Source: Gongronella butleri
Lineage: Eukaryota; Mucoromycota; Mucoromycetes; Mucorales; Cunninghamellaceae
Direction of reading: 5' to 3'
Length of the DNA stretch: 64,000 bases
Assembly: GCA_025201375.1 (NCBI GenBank)
Contig: JAIWZP010000073.1
Coordinates: 1 to 64,000, forward strand
Of the stretch, positions 23,091 through 34,760 are shown piece after piece. Positions within the stretch are counted from its first letter, which is position 1. The number at the start of each line of letters is the position of its first letter. A program made the position numbers and the translations under genes. The notes beneath the pieces were generated by a model that saw only the letters and a program-made list of their open reading frames with translations, had not been told where the DNA came from and searched no databases.

Positions 23091-23235
23091 GCCTCCAAAG
23101 TTGTTTCGCCCGGTAAAGACAAAAAAAGAGAGTACGTAAAAATGTGGATTTGGGCTTTTTCTCCGCGACATGAAGTTATTCCAAAGACACGAAGCTTATT
23201 GGACTTTTTGGGTCTCGCGACGCCAAGTGATATTC

Positions 23236-24450
23236 ATTAAAAAATTAGAGATCGAGTAAGCAGTTGCCAAGAAATCATCTTTTAGCTTTATTGGCTGTTT
23301 TATTAGTTGTTTGTCGATGAAAACGCATCCTACAAATTTATGTTTGAATTAGCAATTCCAAGTGCTCTCGTCCAAATGAGCCCGCTCTTGGGCCGCTGCG
23401 TCTGCTGGATGGCGTGCAAAGACGATTTTCGAAAGCCACGGATTTCCCAAGGGGTAGATGTTATGTCCAGAAGCTCAGAGGCCGATTTTAAGTATCTTTC
23501 AGTGATAATACAATAAAACTTTTTATCAAAGATACAACGAGGTGGGAGAGCTAGGACTGAGGTAGAACGAGAGAGAGAGAAAAGAGAGAGAAACGATGAT
23601 ATCAAGCTATTATATGCAAAAGAAGGTTCACACACGCGACAAATGCTAAGATAACAATGTAAATAAAGAGGCATAGAACTAAGAGGGACGAAACAAGACG
23701 TTCACATCAATCATGCGGACAAAAGGGCAAAAAACAATAAAATATTCTCACACCACAACAGTAGAATCGACCTCTGGAAAATCGTGATGTTTAGGTCGCC
23801 AAATCACCACGTCATTTCCACTTTTATGTGAAGGCACCACGTTTACTGGCAAAAATGCAATAAAAAATGAAGGTGCATTGGCTGGCTCGGGCGTAAATTA
23901 CGTTTGGGGCTTTATTTTCGACACAAGGCAAACTCAATGAAAGTGCTTCTATCTCGGAGAAACACACACCAACAGAAAGAGAATAGCTCTCTGCGTATGT
24001 GGGCACCGGTAATCAGCGAAAAAGTGATGTTTTTAGCAGGTTTGGCGCGCTTTTAAATTCATAATGATTTTCAATGCGTGATAAACCGCGTCAGACGTTG
24101 AGTGACACGCGTCTGTTCCTTATCAATTCCATGCACTTGGCACCTGTCTTGCAAATGAACGCATTATCGCGGCTTTTTAGACACGTTTTTTCCATGCAAT
24201 TCGCATTTGAAATTAAATTTTAAATCGCCCATTGCTCGTCAACGGCCAGATGGATCGAGCTCTTTTTCATTGCTTTGTGGGTTTCTCCGTGTGATATTTC
24301 TTTTGTGCAGGTTTGGCCCAATTCTGGGAACCCATATTTTTATTTTTTGTTTTGGGACCTGATCGTGGCTAAAATTGAATCTGCGTTTTGACGCTCTAAC
24401 GTCTTTACTAACAGCTGCAAATTCCATCGCAGACTGCTTGTTGTCCGCTA
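23236..24450 (+). repeat. Dispersed repeat family R2, copy b
   Basis: Starts with the ATTAAAAAATTAGAGATCGA version of the recurrent module. It parallels 50555-51480: a TTGTTTGTCGATGAAAAC / CGTTTGTCGATGAACTT segment, TCCAAATGAGCCC / TTCAAATGGGCCC, a GATTTTCGAAAG run, GAAACACACACCAACAGAAA / GAAACACACACCATCAGAAA, CTGCGTATGTGG in both, and AACCGCGTCAG with ACGCGTCTG / ACGCGCCTG. Copy b carries an unrelated 300-bp stretch (23520-23830) with AGAGAGA repeats. No shared ORF. Confidence 0.7.
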
Positions 24451-25234
24451 GTACATGTTTGTGTGGGTTTCAGGGTCCAACATTGCAAGGTTAGCGAGCC
24501 CATGTTGATCTATCGTTAAAATCAACGACTTGTAATACTTTTTCTGACGAGCTTATCCCAATAGTCCCAAATTTAAACTAGTGGATGGTGGACCCAAAGC
24601 CTTCGTTATTCCAAGGTTTGAAGGTGACCGGATCATACAGCAGCCATCCATCTATAATTAAAATACGGATTGCGGCCAATTTTATAAGCCCCCACGCGAT
24701 ATCTCTTGAACTGATGTACGCAAAATGTGTTGTGGATGAATTGGATGTCTGTTAGTCGCGTATCGTGCAATAAAAATTGAAGATCAAGAAGGCAGCTGAC
24801 GAGAAAATTGCAATTGGATCTTTTTGCACGCGATCGCGCCTTCTTTTTCGCCCCGAACAGGATACTTGATCGCTGGTCCGTTTCATGAGATGGGAATGGA
24901 TATCCTTTTGTTCGAATCTTGTTACGTCATATCGTGAAAATAGGGAAATAGAAAGGCATTGCAGCGCGCGATATTGGTTTGGCAGACAATGATGCTGGGT
25001 CGGCTCTGCCCACCTGCCCATGTTCACAAATGCAGTATGAGCTTCCGCAAGCGTAAAAAAGAATCAGTCAGTATAACAGCGAGTGCCCAAGAAAAAAACA
25101 CAAAAGCACGATGTTCATCCGTTTTGGATTTTGCGCACAAAAAAAAGCATCTGATCCGTCCATGCTTCGATCTCAGCGGACAGAACTCTCAGTTGAGTGC
25201 CTGAAGCACCGCGCAAACACTTACACATTTACCT
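24451..25234. other. Degenerate repeat-derived DNA, no gene
   Basis: Contains the TGCAATAAAAATTGAAGATCA module at 24766. Otherwise I see no gene, RNA or clear repeat partner. Confidence 0.4.
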
Positions 25235-25420
25235 TGTAAACACTGAAGAGCGTGTTTTTCAGACTTTGCCGGCCAGCTGTGCTTCCAGAACTTGTTTTAC
25301 AGCTTACTTACCCGCCAATGAAAAATGCGTCACGGCATAAACTCCGAGCCAGTGTTCAAGACGGACCCGCCCGATTTTTTTTTTTTTTTGGACTCGAAAA
25401 TGTCAAACATCTCATATTCA
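25235..25420 (+). repeat. Dispersed repeat family R1, copy d (5' part only)
   Basis: Shares with R1a the run CAGACTTTGCCGG, CCCGCCAATGAAA, GACCCGCCCGATTTTTTTT and GGACTCGAAAATGT, then loses similarity. It is the closest relative of copy a over this stretch. Confidence 0.75.
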
Positions 25421-25943
25421 TCTCGCGTTCTGCATTGTCGAGTTTTGCATCATGTCGCTCTTTCTTTCGTTATAGGTGCTGTCTCGTTTTATCACTTTTC
25501 CACAGACTACGGCTTTGTTTCTTATGTATTTCTACGGCAGCGCAAGCAGATCAATCGGCAAATCGAGACGCGTTCTTTTTTTTTCCTTTGCCGCACTTTT
25601 TTTTTTTGTGATGCGAACTGCGGCGACGGTCGTTTATGGTCGGGAAGTGCGTCATCATTGCTCCACAACACGATGAAAGTAGGGGGGAGGGGTAAAGGGT
25701 GGCCTATCGGCCATGCCTCATTGGCTGGGAATTTGCTCGGGATTTTGTCTTGGTCGCAGTCGGAAAAAGATTTTATTCATGCAAAAGCGCGTGCGTAATC
25801 GCTACCCATAATAGGCAACGAGGCAACGACGGCGAAACAATGAAGACCCCGACAATTTTTTGACAGGTGCCCTTATAAAATGGATGCAAAAGCGCAAAAG
25901 AACCCATCTCGTTCTTACTAATCGATTCCAAATCAACAAAAAC
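25421..25943. promoter_or_regulatory. Upstream region of the alcohol dehydrogenase gene
   Basis: 523 bp between repeat R1d and the ATG. T-runs lie at 25577-25610, and a TATAAAA-like box at 25873 sits about 70 bp before the start codon. No gene seen. Confidence 0.45.
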
Positions 25944-27633
25944 ATGAGTCAAGATACGTTTCACGGTTGGTCTGTGGCTGCCAAGGGTAAGAATGCATGA
26001 AGCCTGCCAACAAACGCAAAATTCATTTTTTGTCGTGTTTTTTTTTCGCTGCTCAGATAAGCCAATGCAGTGGACTGAGCTTCCACTTAAGGCGTTTGAT
26101 GCCGACTCGGTGGAATTGAAGGTGACGCATTGTGGTACGTTGATTCATACTCGAAGAGAAACAAAGTCTTATTGATTTTTTTTTTAATCCAGGCATTTGT
26201 GGCAGCGACATTCATACCATGGATTCCGGTAAGGCGCCCATTTATACGCGTTTGATCGTTGCTGACAAATCTGTGTTTTTTTGTTCTTTAGGATGGGGGT
26301 AAGAGGTTACCCATTATGAGGCATACATTGCTGTGGGCGCTGACATTGACATTTTTCTCACATTTGCATTTAGCCCTACGGATTATCCTTGTGTCACTGG
26401 TAAGCAATGCGTGTATTCTGTCTCTTTGAGTGATGCTGACAATGAATTATAGGACACGAAATCACGGGCGTTGTGACGCGCGTCGGCGACAATGTGAAGA
26501 GATTCAAGGTTGGCGATCGTGTCGGTGTGGGCGCGCAAAGCGGTTCGTGTTTGGAGTGCGAGTATTGCAAATCGAACCAAGAACAGCTCTGCAGCAAGAT
26601 GGTAAGAAAAGCAAACTGAGAACTTGGACACAGACCTTATTTCCTCTTTTTCCCCCTTTTTTTTAAAGGTTGGCACGTACAATGGTCGCTGGCCCAACAA
26701 TGACCAGAGTTTCGGTGGCTATGCGGACAAGTGGCGTGGCCACCAACACTTTTGCTTCAAGATCCCGGATGGCATGACCAACGAAATTGCCGCGACCTGC
26801 TTTTGCGCGGGCATTACGGTAATTTGGCGCGCAAAAATGCAATTTTTTGCACCGTGCTCACATGTTTTTACTAGACCTATGCTCCGCTCAAGCGCCACGG
26901 TGTCAAACCTGGCTGCCGTGTTGGCGTGAAAGGCCTGGGTAAGGCGACATTTATTTAATTCGTCTTTTTTTTTTTTGGCAGATTCTCAAAAAAAAATATT
27001 TTTTTTGCAGGTGGCCTCGGTCATTTTGCCGTCATGTGGGCCAAGGCCATGGGCGCCGAGGTGACGGCATTGTCCACGTCGGATCGCAAGCGTGACGATG
27101 CAAAGGAGCTCGGATGCTCGGATTATGTTGTGCTCACGGACAAGGAGGGGCTTGCGCAGCGCCAACGCACTTTTGACCACATCATTGACTGTAAAGAAGC
27201 GCGTTGTTTCAACCAATTGCATTGCTTGCTCACGTTTTTTTCTTTTTTTCACGCAGGTGCGTATGCTGAGCACAATGACTGGCCAGCTCTTTTCTCACTG
27301 ATGAAGCCCAATGGAACCTATATCGTTGTTGGCGTAAAAAAAAAAAAAAAAAAAGAAAAAAATAACAAGCTGCATCTAACGCGGCCCTATTTTTAGGTTC
27401 CGGAGACGCCACTCAATGGAATCCCTGCTATGCTGATTGCCGCGCGCCAACTTACCTTTGTGGGCTCGCTGATCGGCAGCCCTGCTGCCATTGAGGAAAT
27501 GCTTGAATTTGCCGAAAAACATAATGTGCGCCCCTGGATCAACAAGTGGAAGATGTCTGACGCCCCCGCTGCCGTCAAGGCCTTCCGCGAAGGCAAGCCG
27601 CGCTACAGAATCGTCTTGGAAAATGAGCAGTAA
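25944..27633 (+). CDS. Zinc-dependent, probably NADP(H)-dependent alcohol dehydrogenase (ADH6/cinnamyl-alcohol type)
   Basis: Cytosolic medium-chain dehydrogenase that reduces aldehydes to alcohols. Exons: 25944-25986, 26057-26134, 26193-26228, 26292-26298 (7 nt), 26374-26399, 26453-26601, 26669-26818, 26875-26938, 27011-27190, 27257-27333, 27397-27633, giving 348 residues, normal for the family. Catalytic zinc ligands are Cys43 (in GICGSDIH), His65/Glu66 (GHE) and Cys159. Structural zinc is held by Cys96, Cys99, Cys102 and Cys110. The nucleotide fold [17 protein letters not shown] is followed by Ser-Thr-Ser and RK rather than an acidic residue, which favours NADP(H). The 7-nt exon supplies the GWG of SGWGPTDYP and is required to keep the frame. 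Eleven exons in 1.7 kb is dense even for this window. Confidence 0.93.
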
Positions 27634-28624
27634 AACGCTCTATTCGTTTAAATTATTAAAAATCGTTGAAGTCCCTTTCAACCCGACACAAGCTCATGAC
27701 TTGGAGACAGCACTATCTTTTATTCTGTCGTTGATAAATCATGCGTGAGCGCAGTTTTTTTTTTTTGTGTCAAATTAAAGAAACTCACAAAAAGCACGAT
27801 TTTTGGCAGTTTTACCTTCATGCCTGCTCCATACATCCCATTGACTGGCGATGAAGCTTCATTTCAAAGTAGATATTCCCTCAGTGGAGGCTACAAGGTG
27901 ATTTCAGGTCATCATCGGCATTTCATCGACGGATTTTCACAAACTGTGGCGCGCCTTGAAAATCGCGATCTCTCGGTCGTCCACCTCTTCCCACACCTGC
28001 AAAACACGTTCATCCTCGTAGTCAGTGAGTCCATGTGAAAAAAAAAAACATCGGTGCAAGGGCAATCGTCATCTGGTTGTGACATGGATGATCAAAACGT
28101 CGTTTTCGCTCTAACGTCGTTTTCGCTCTATACGAACCCTTCGAGGCATTCTGATTCGGCCGAATCAAACGTGGCATCGATACTCGTGCCTCTCACAATC
28201 ATGCTATGTAGTTCAAGCAAAACCCATGGCAATTGCTGGCGAGATGATCAAAAAAAAAAAAAAGCACGCCAGTCGCGTGATTTTTACTCACCAAACACCG
28301 ACGCGACGCCAATTGCGCGCAACAGAATCTGTGGATCATGGATTCAAAAGGCTATGCTTGTGAAAGACCCATTGAGGCATTGGATCACAAAATCAATTAG
28401 CGGCTCATGAGAATGGGATATCATGCCCTCGTAGAGGGTCCGCGGGTTGCTCAAGCGACACGAAAAAGGAAATTTAAAACAATAAAAGGGGGAGCGACAC
28501 TCGTCCGCTGAGTTTCGCACATCATGCTGATTTCAAAGGTCGCCATTGATTTGCATCCTCTTTCCTTGCTCGATTTCTTTTTCTTTTTTTTTATTTGCTT
28601 GACTTTTATTTCTTTATATCCGGC
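27634..28624. promoter_or_regulatory. Intergenic between ADH and DENND6
   Basis: Downstream of ADH there is no strong poly(A) signal (ATTAAAA at 27654). A short open frame at 27821-28038 has no recognised homology. T-rich tracts at 28575-28600 precede the DENND6 start. Confidence 0.4.
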
Positions 28625-31600
28625 ATGGCAGAGATTGACCTTTGCGCGTCGCCCAAGACGTCACCTTTGAATTCACCGCTGTCAACCACGCGGCGGCCCA
28701 CGTCGTCGCCGCCGCCTTCACGCGCAGCTTTGCCGACAGGTAACAGCACGAGCACACTCCAGCGGACGAGCTCGCGGTCGTCAGTGTCGTCGCTGCGTGT
28801 GAATATGCACCGGCGGCAGCAACTGGAGGCCGATATGAGTGATACGGACCTGTCGTTGCGCAAACCTCGGTCGACATCGCTTCTGACGAGCGACGCGGGG
28901 TGGTCACGGAATGCGTCGCAGCCTGAGCTTGCCAATACGGTGTCGCCCGAGCCATTGGCCTTGGACGACATGACCCTGCCGCGCTTTATACCCAATTCCA
29001 CCGCCAATTCGTCGCCAGCCATGGACCTCCACCGCCCAGTGTCTCTTTCGTCGTCCCCAGGGTCGCTGTCAACACCACCACCCGACGGAGGACTCGATAT
29101 CACCGAGAACAACCAGGCCAGGAACGATATGCTCGAGTTGGAACCAGACGACCTTGCCAAATTCCGCAAATGGGTCGTCGGCTTCTGCATCGTCAACTTT
29201 GATTTGGAAATTGGCCAAGGTAAAAAAAAAAAATAAAAAAAAAAAACATCAACATGCATGTCAGAGCGTTACGTAATGACGCTACTTCTTTCAATTCCTG
29301 CTCACCTCGCAATCTTCCTTGTTTTTTTCTTTTTCTTTTTTATTCATCAATGGGACTGTAGCGCTTGATTACCTGTATCCTCCTATGGATCTCACATTGA
29401 CGGAGCAAAAAAATATGTAAGCAATTGCGCGCTAAAGCAAGGGGAATCAAAAAGGAGACGAGCCGCTTTGTTTAGGGGGGCGGCAATGAGGCGGAAACAG
29501 GCCTGACGCACGCTTTGGCCTTCTTTCTTAGTTGTTTCTCGGCGTTCCCGGACTCCAATGTGTTTGAGGTGGGCGACCAGGTGTTCAACATCAGGCTGCG
29601 CGCAAGCAATTCGCTCTTTGCAGCGTCAGGTAAACCCAAAAAAGGGCAAAGCATCTATTTTGACGCGTCTTTTTTTTTTTCTCCCTCAGGCCCCACGACA
29701 TCCGCTGGCTTTTTGTATGGCTATGTGTTTTTTCGACAAAAAAAGGACGCGTCGATCCGTCGTGGGTATTTCCAGGTGAGAACACGACGTTTTGATTTTT
29801 TTTTTTGGATCATTGTCTCATGACGTCATTTTTCTTTCTTTTTTTTTTTTTTTACGCGTAGAAATCGCTTGTTCTGCTATCACAGCATCCTTTTGTCGGC
29901 CTGTTCTCGCGTGTCGTCGCATCGCTCGGCCCGGCCTTTTTTGACGTTGGCCAGCCCATGTTGGAAGCAGCCGTGATGAACATTGCTAATTGGTCCTTGC
30001 CGCAATACGACGGCACAATTCTGGATCTACCCTTCCTTGGTCATTTGCTACAAGTGCAGCTGCCACAAGCGCGGAAACCGCAATTGCTCGAGACATCGTC
30101 TTTTGACATGAACAAAATGCAGCCTGATCTCCAGGTACGATGATTTGGAGATGATGTGGCGGGACAAAGCGAGGGCGGGGGGCGGCGCAGTGGCCAATGT
30201 CTTTTTTTTCTTCTCTCTAGATCATGGCGTCTGTCCCTGTGGGTGGTCTGTACTTTCATTTCAAGGATATTTTCAAGGATCTTTGGCTTTTGTGGGAATT
30301 GATTCTTTTGGGCGAGCCGATCATTGTCATTGCGCCTGATCCAGGGATCTGTAGCGAGGCCGTGGTGTCCTTGGTGGATCTGATCAACCCTGTAAGTCGG
30401 TGCAATTGTATTTTTTGGCCTGCGCGCTCAATTTGTTTTACGTTTTTCTTCTTTTTGACACATTTACAGATACCCTATTGCGGCGACTACCGGCCTTATT
30501 TCACCATCCAGGATGCTGACTTTAAGAATTTCGTCAACAAGAGCCAGCCGCCGACGAATTTGATCCTTGGCGTGACCAATCCCTTTTTCAACACGGCCAT
30601 TGGGCATTGGCCGCACATAGTGCGCGTTGGGCGCCAGCAGCTAAGGTAAACACGAGTGTGGAACAAGAGGCCGAGGGGTATGGGCAAAAAAAAAAAAGGC
30701 GTGCTTCATGGCCCTTCCATGTATATCAGAAAGGGCTCACCCGCGCGCGGTCTTAGGAAACCGGATGGCACGCTGATCACCGCCCACGGCAATCACCACA
30801 AGAGCCATCGCACGTCCAAACCGAATCTGGGTAGCAAGGCCAATGTTCTTTACGATTTTGTTCAGGTACAAAACAGGAACATACACGCAAAAAAAAAAAA
30901 AAAAAAAAAAACGATCAAAAATCTCATTTTTCTTTTTTTTTTTTTTTTTTTTTTTTGTGGTGCAGGGGGTGACGTCCAAGCGAAAGGGCGTGGTACAAAA
31001 GGACAAGGATCTTTTGCGAATGTTGACCGAAGCTGCAGTGCGTGGCCACCCGCCTGGTATGCTTGCAAATGAGAAAAAAATAGGAGAAGAGCATTTTCCT
31101 CATTTTATTCTTTTAATTTTGCAGATTGGCTCCTCAACAACATTCTGCGGCGGCATTTTGCAGACCTGACAGAAAAATTCTTGGTGCCATTGAATCGCTA
31201 TTTCCGCACATTGATTCCGACCGTGACTCCGTAAGTGATCGACGACCAAAAGACGAAAAAATAAAAAAAAAGACCCAAAAAAAGGAACGCGTCAGGGGCA
31301 ACGTGACAACAAAGGGACTTAAAATTTAATGCTTTTTTTTAGGGTGTCGGTCAGTGAAACAAGCCCGCCTCCCCAATTGCGACCTTTCCAAACAGACCAG
31401 TTTCTAAAGTCGCTAAAGGAGCACGGTACGCCTCTCGCGTTCAAAACCACGTTCAAGACACGCACCAGCACGACGGACCCGATCAAGGAGCTCTATGGGC
31501 AGTTTTTGAAATGTGGTCATTTCGCCACCTGGCTGCAACAATCGATCAGCACCACACAGCAGCATCTCGAGCAGCAGTATTTGGATCAACTGTGCCACCT

Positions 31601-31865
31601 CAGACCAGGCAGCAAACGGCCCTCGGAGCAATTGGTGAAAATCATTCGTGACATCTTGGTAAAAGCAAAGAAAAGAGGGGGACAGAAAAAAAAAAAAAGG
31701 AGGGGAGGGGAAGCGTGTTGCTTACTTTTTTCATGTTTTTTTTATTGGTGATAGGACGAATCGACATCTTCATGGGCTAATTATACGAGCATTTTGTCGA
31801 TGCAACAGCGACAGCAGCTAGACAGCCTGTTGCAGTCGTTGACACAATCCCAGCAAGCCAGATAG
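28625..31865 (+). CDS. DENND6: DENN-domain protein of the DENND6 (FAM116) family, Rab GEF
   Basis: DENND6 proteins are guanine-nucleotide exchange factors for endosomal Rabs (Rab14 in animals). Exons: 28625-29219, 29362-29416, 29532-29629, 29690-29775, 29862-30134, 30221-30391, 30470-30645, 30757-30865, 30966-31056, 31125-31230, 31343-31658, 31755-31865, giving 728 residues. About 180 N-terminal residues are Ser/Pro/Thr-rich and probably disordered. The family body follows: VGFCIVNFDLEIGQALDYLY (longin-like start), ICFSAFPDSN, FGYVYFRQ-type segment LYGYVFFRQKKDASIRRGYF, QKSLVLLS, LWELILLGEPIIVIAP, CGDYRPYFTIQDADFK, NLILGVTNPFF and the C-terminal PLNRYFRTLIP and PFQTDQFLKSL. Introns 8 and 3 have extreme A/T tracts or an ACGCGT palindrome. 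Identity is clear from many motifs in order. Confidence 0.92.
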
Positions 31866-32226
31866 TCAGGGCGATTTGCCTATTTTGGTCGACGCGCAGG
31901 TGGTATTTAGGCTCGCCGCTTGCCATGGACCAACAATCCTCTCCCCTTTGTGCTCGCTATGCATCGCCCCTTATTTTTTATTCTTTCGCTCCAGACTCAA
32001 TTTCATTCCCTTTTTGTCCTTTTCATTATTCCAACTCTTTTTATTGCTTTCCACAACCTCCTCTCCCTGTTTATTGATTCAATCACGATTCCCACTGCTG
32101 CTATATCGACTGCTTTCTCCTGTCGTGCTCGATCTCTCTTTTTTTCTGTCGCTTTCTCTCTCTTTTTTTTTTTTTTTTCTCAAACTCTCTCTCGGTCGCT
32201 TTTTTCAGCCATTTTCGCCGTCATCC
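31866..32226. promoter_or_regulatory. Intergenic/promoter, strongly T-rich
   Basis: 361 bp between DENND6 and the next plus-strand gene. T/C-rich throughout from 31975, with a T-run at 32163-32178 ending 48 bp before the ATG. Confidence 0.45.
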
Positions 32227-33063
32227 ATGCCTCTCAAGACCCTTTCATTCCGTTCGAGCAAGTTGTTCCGACAGCGACCGTCCAAATCGACGACGTGCCA
32301 TTCCAACTCGACAGCGACGGCGCCGTCGTCGCCATCGATGCTTCAACACCATCATCTTCGACACGACACGCGACCACGCACGATGAGCACGCCTGTGCCG
32401 AGCACGACAATGACGGGGACGGCGCTGTGGACGCAAACATTGGATGTGATGGCGCGACACACGAAGCAAGCGCGATATGATGATGTTGTGGCCAGTTTTT
32501 TCTTCACGGACCGGCGATGCCAGCAGCGCGCGTTGTTTTTTGCGGCGCGTCTCAAGCAGACGTTGCCAATGCTTACGACAACAGCCTGGGACCATGTCAT
32601 TGATCGACTTTATACGTGGACTTACTTGATGCACGTGGTGCCAGCAGATGATCCATGGCGATGGCGCTATGTGATGGCGCTTGAGCAGCTGGTTGTGGCA
32701 TCACCACCCCAATTGGCAGGAATTGGTCATGAAAATGACGCGCCTGGCAAAGAATCGGGCCATCTGATGTGGACTTTTGCCGTGCATCAGGTGATGCAGC
32801 TTTTCGCGATCCAAATGTCCGCGCACCACCAGCACCAGACGCAAGCCACGTTACTCCACGCCCTGGTCAGCGAAGCAAAGCTCACGCCTGCCGACCGTGA
32901 CGCAATGTACCTTTATCATACTTTGCGCGCCGGATTCGCCTTTGATCGCGTCTGGACAATGCAATTGCCCGACGACCCACACTTGCTTGCCAAACTCGAG
33001 GCGCTCCAATCCGCAAATAGTAATCCGTTCGAAGACTCCGCCTGCATCGTCGTTGACCCTTGA
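32227..33063 (+). CDS. Unrecognised single-exon protein, 278 residues
   Basis: Starts at the ATG after the T-rich tract (MPLKTLSFRSSKLFRQ). The frame is open further upstream, but that part translates the promoter tract. Residues 1-70 are basic and Ser/Thr/His-rich, possibly disordered or a targeting sequence. Residues 75-270 look globular and mostly helical, with aromatic-rich segments DVMARHTKQARYDDVVASFF, DHVIDRLYTWTYLMHVVP, DDPWRWRYVMALEQLV and HTLRAGFAFDRVWTM, and an acidic C-terminus. Codon choice matches neighbouring real genes. I recognise no domain and propose no function. Confidence 0.65.
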   Translation: MPLKTLSFRSSKLFRQRPSKSTTCHSNSTATAPSSPSMLQHHHLRHDTRPRTMSTPVPSTTMTGTALWTQTLDVMARHTKQARYDDVVASFFFTDRRCQQRALFFAARLKQTLPMLTTTAWDHVIDRLYTWTYLMHVVPADDPWRWRYVMALEQLVVASPPQLAGIGHENDAPGKESGHLMWTFAVHQVMQLFAIQMSAHHQHQTQATLLHALVSEAKLTPADRDAMYLYHTLRAGFAFDRVWTMQLPDDPHLLAKLEALQSANSNPFEDSACIVVDP

Positions 33064-33365
33064 ATTCCCAACACTTTCCCGCGAATTCACGTCATCACTC
33101 CGTCGCGTTTTTTTCTTTCTGTTGTAGCTTCTTTTTTTTTCCCCGCAATTTAGATAATCATAGACACACCCCTTTTCCCACCTCACTTGTTTTGCTAATC
33201 ATACCCACTTTTCCATTAAAAAGGGCCCCATGCCTCAGATTTTACACATGTTTTTGGGTCTTTTATTTGCGAAGCACAAGTGTGGGAAAAAAATGGAGAA
33301 ACGAGGCGTTTCCATGGGAGCAAAACGGCAAAGCTTTTTTTTTTTTTTTGTGCGTGTTGGGATAA
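33064..33365. terminator. Convergent 3' ends
   Basis: 302 bp between two tail-to-tail genes. It has T-runs and, at 33217, an ATTAAAAAG signal. No gene. Confidence 0.4.
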
Positions 33366-33650
33366 TCACTTGGATTGTTCCTGGTGGGTGGACACGTCTG
33401 TGGGGAATCTTGGGCGAGAGTTGTGGCTAAAGTTGACGCCAAAGTCCCTGCGCCAGTGATATTCGGCTTGTTTGCGAGAGTCCCAAGAGGCATCGGGTTG
33501 GACATTGGAAGAGCGTCGGCGGGCCATGTTAAATGGATGTTGCGCCGCGCTTGGTTGCTCCTCGTTGGTCATGGAATTGCGGCGGTGGTAAGCGGCGGCG
33601 CCAGCAACGCCGACAGCACCCAAGGTGAAAATAGTAGCAGGACCAGGCAT
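33366..33650 (-). CDS. Small protein with N-terminal hydrophobic segment, 94 residues
   Basis: Intron-free minus-strand frame starting MPGPATIFTLGAVGVAGAAAYHRR: a short glycine/alanine-rich hydrophobic stretch (residues 5-21) followed by positive residues, like a small membrane-anchored or mitochondrial inner-membrane protein. The rest is polar with a basic RRR run and WDSRKQAEYHWRRDFGV. The frame continues upstream of this ATG into T-rich DNA, which I regard as promoter. Codon use is gene-like and the start sits just after an A/G-rich plus strand (T/C-rich on minus). Function unknown. Confidence 0.55.
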   Translation of the reverse strand: MPGPATIFTLGAVGVAGAAAYHRRNSMTNEEQPSAAQHPFNMARRRSSNVQPDASWDSRKQAEYHWRRDFGVNFSHNSRPRFPTDVSTHQEQSK

Positions 33651-34760
33651 ATTGATGAATTGATTAGAAACAGAAAAACTTGAAAGGATAAGACAAAAAA
33701 AGCAAAAAGGGTTTCTGCCCGAGACGCCCATTTTATAGGCCGGTCGCCTTATTGTGAAGGGGTCATGTGCGTCAATCATAAAGTGTGCGTCTTTTTTTTC
33801 GCATGAATCGGGGATTGGAATGACGAGCATTGGAACCAATCACGAGGTTTTTTCTCATCGCTCCTTGCGGTTTATAGGCGGCCAAACGGTATAATTTTCC
33901 CGCAGCATCAAAGACTCTCACACAAACCTCACAAATGATAAGCCTTTTTGAGCCACAGCGTGATTCATTCGCTCCACACCACCATTTTCCTTTAAATTGT
34001 TTGACAATGACACCAACAAAAGCGGCCCTGTTCGACAATGAATTGCCAAATGAGGTACATACACCAATGGCGCGCGCTTGTTGGGCCCCAAAAGCCTGGC
34101 TTTGTCAACAATGCCAAAAGCAACATGGTATTTGTCGTTGCACGCGCCCCAATTGCCATGGGCCTACACTGATTGCGCGCGTTTTCAGCCAATTAATCGC
34201 CCTTTTTCTTGTTTTGGTGGTGACAAAGATGGTGGGGTCGCTTGTATTCTTTTAAAACAAGTGAGAAAGTATGAGTGTCATAACCCTGCCAACAGGCCGA
34301 GGATACCAATCATTGCGCTTCAGGGGTTTGCTAAGCACTTTATTGAAGGTTTCCATGTTGTGGAATGGTGGAAATATGCGCCTTTGGTAATTTGCCCATC
34401 GAGATTGAGACAATATCGCGTCGAGGTACAAGCATCTTTTGCCGCCTCGCCTCGTTTTTTCGTTTTGAGAGTTGACACTCTTTGATTTGGGTCCGCCTTC
34501 TGCAAAGTGAACGACAAAACCGTGATTTACAGAATTCATAGTGAGTTGCACGAGGCAAGAGTTTTTGGGACTTCAAACTTTGCGTGATGCTAAGCCTATC
34601 TTACGACGAACATCTGGTCCAAGTTTGAGCGAGATTGGGTCAATGTAGTACCAGCAATTGCGAATTTGTGCTTGAAATAATTTTGATCATGCAATTGTTC
34701 AACATTTTTTGGGCTGATGGGCATCCATACTCGTTGAAAATGCCTTAGATACGGACAAGT
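33651..34760. other. Intergenic, no gene supported
   Basis: The first 300 bp act as promoter of the small minus-strand protein. A plus-strand frame at 33935-34255 (about 106 residues) has two CxxC pairs but low-complexity, AT-rich codon choice and no homologue I recognise. From about 34560 the sequence resembles the degenerate repeat blocks elsewhere. Confidence 0.4.

Noticed and set aside
27821..28038. Open frame of about 72 residues downstream of ADH
   Set aside because: No homology recognised, no T-rich promoter or neighbouring exons; probably 3' flank or fossil sequence.
33935..34255. 106-residue frame with two CxxC pairs
   Set aside because: AT-rich low-complexity codons, hydrophobic tail from intergenic T-rich DNA, and no family; not supported as a gene.
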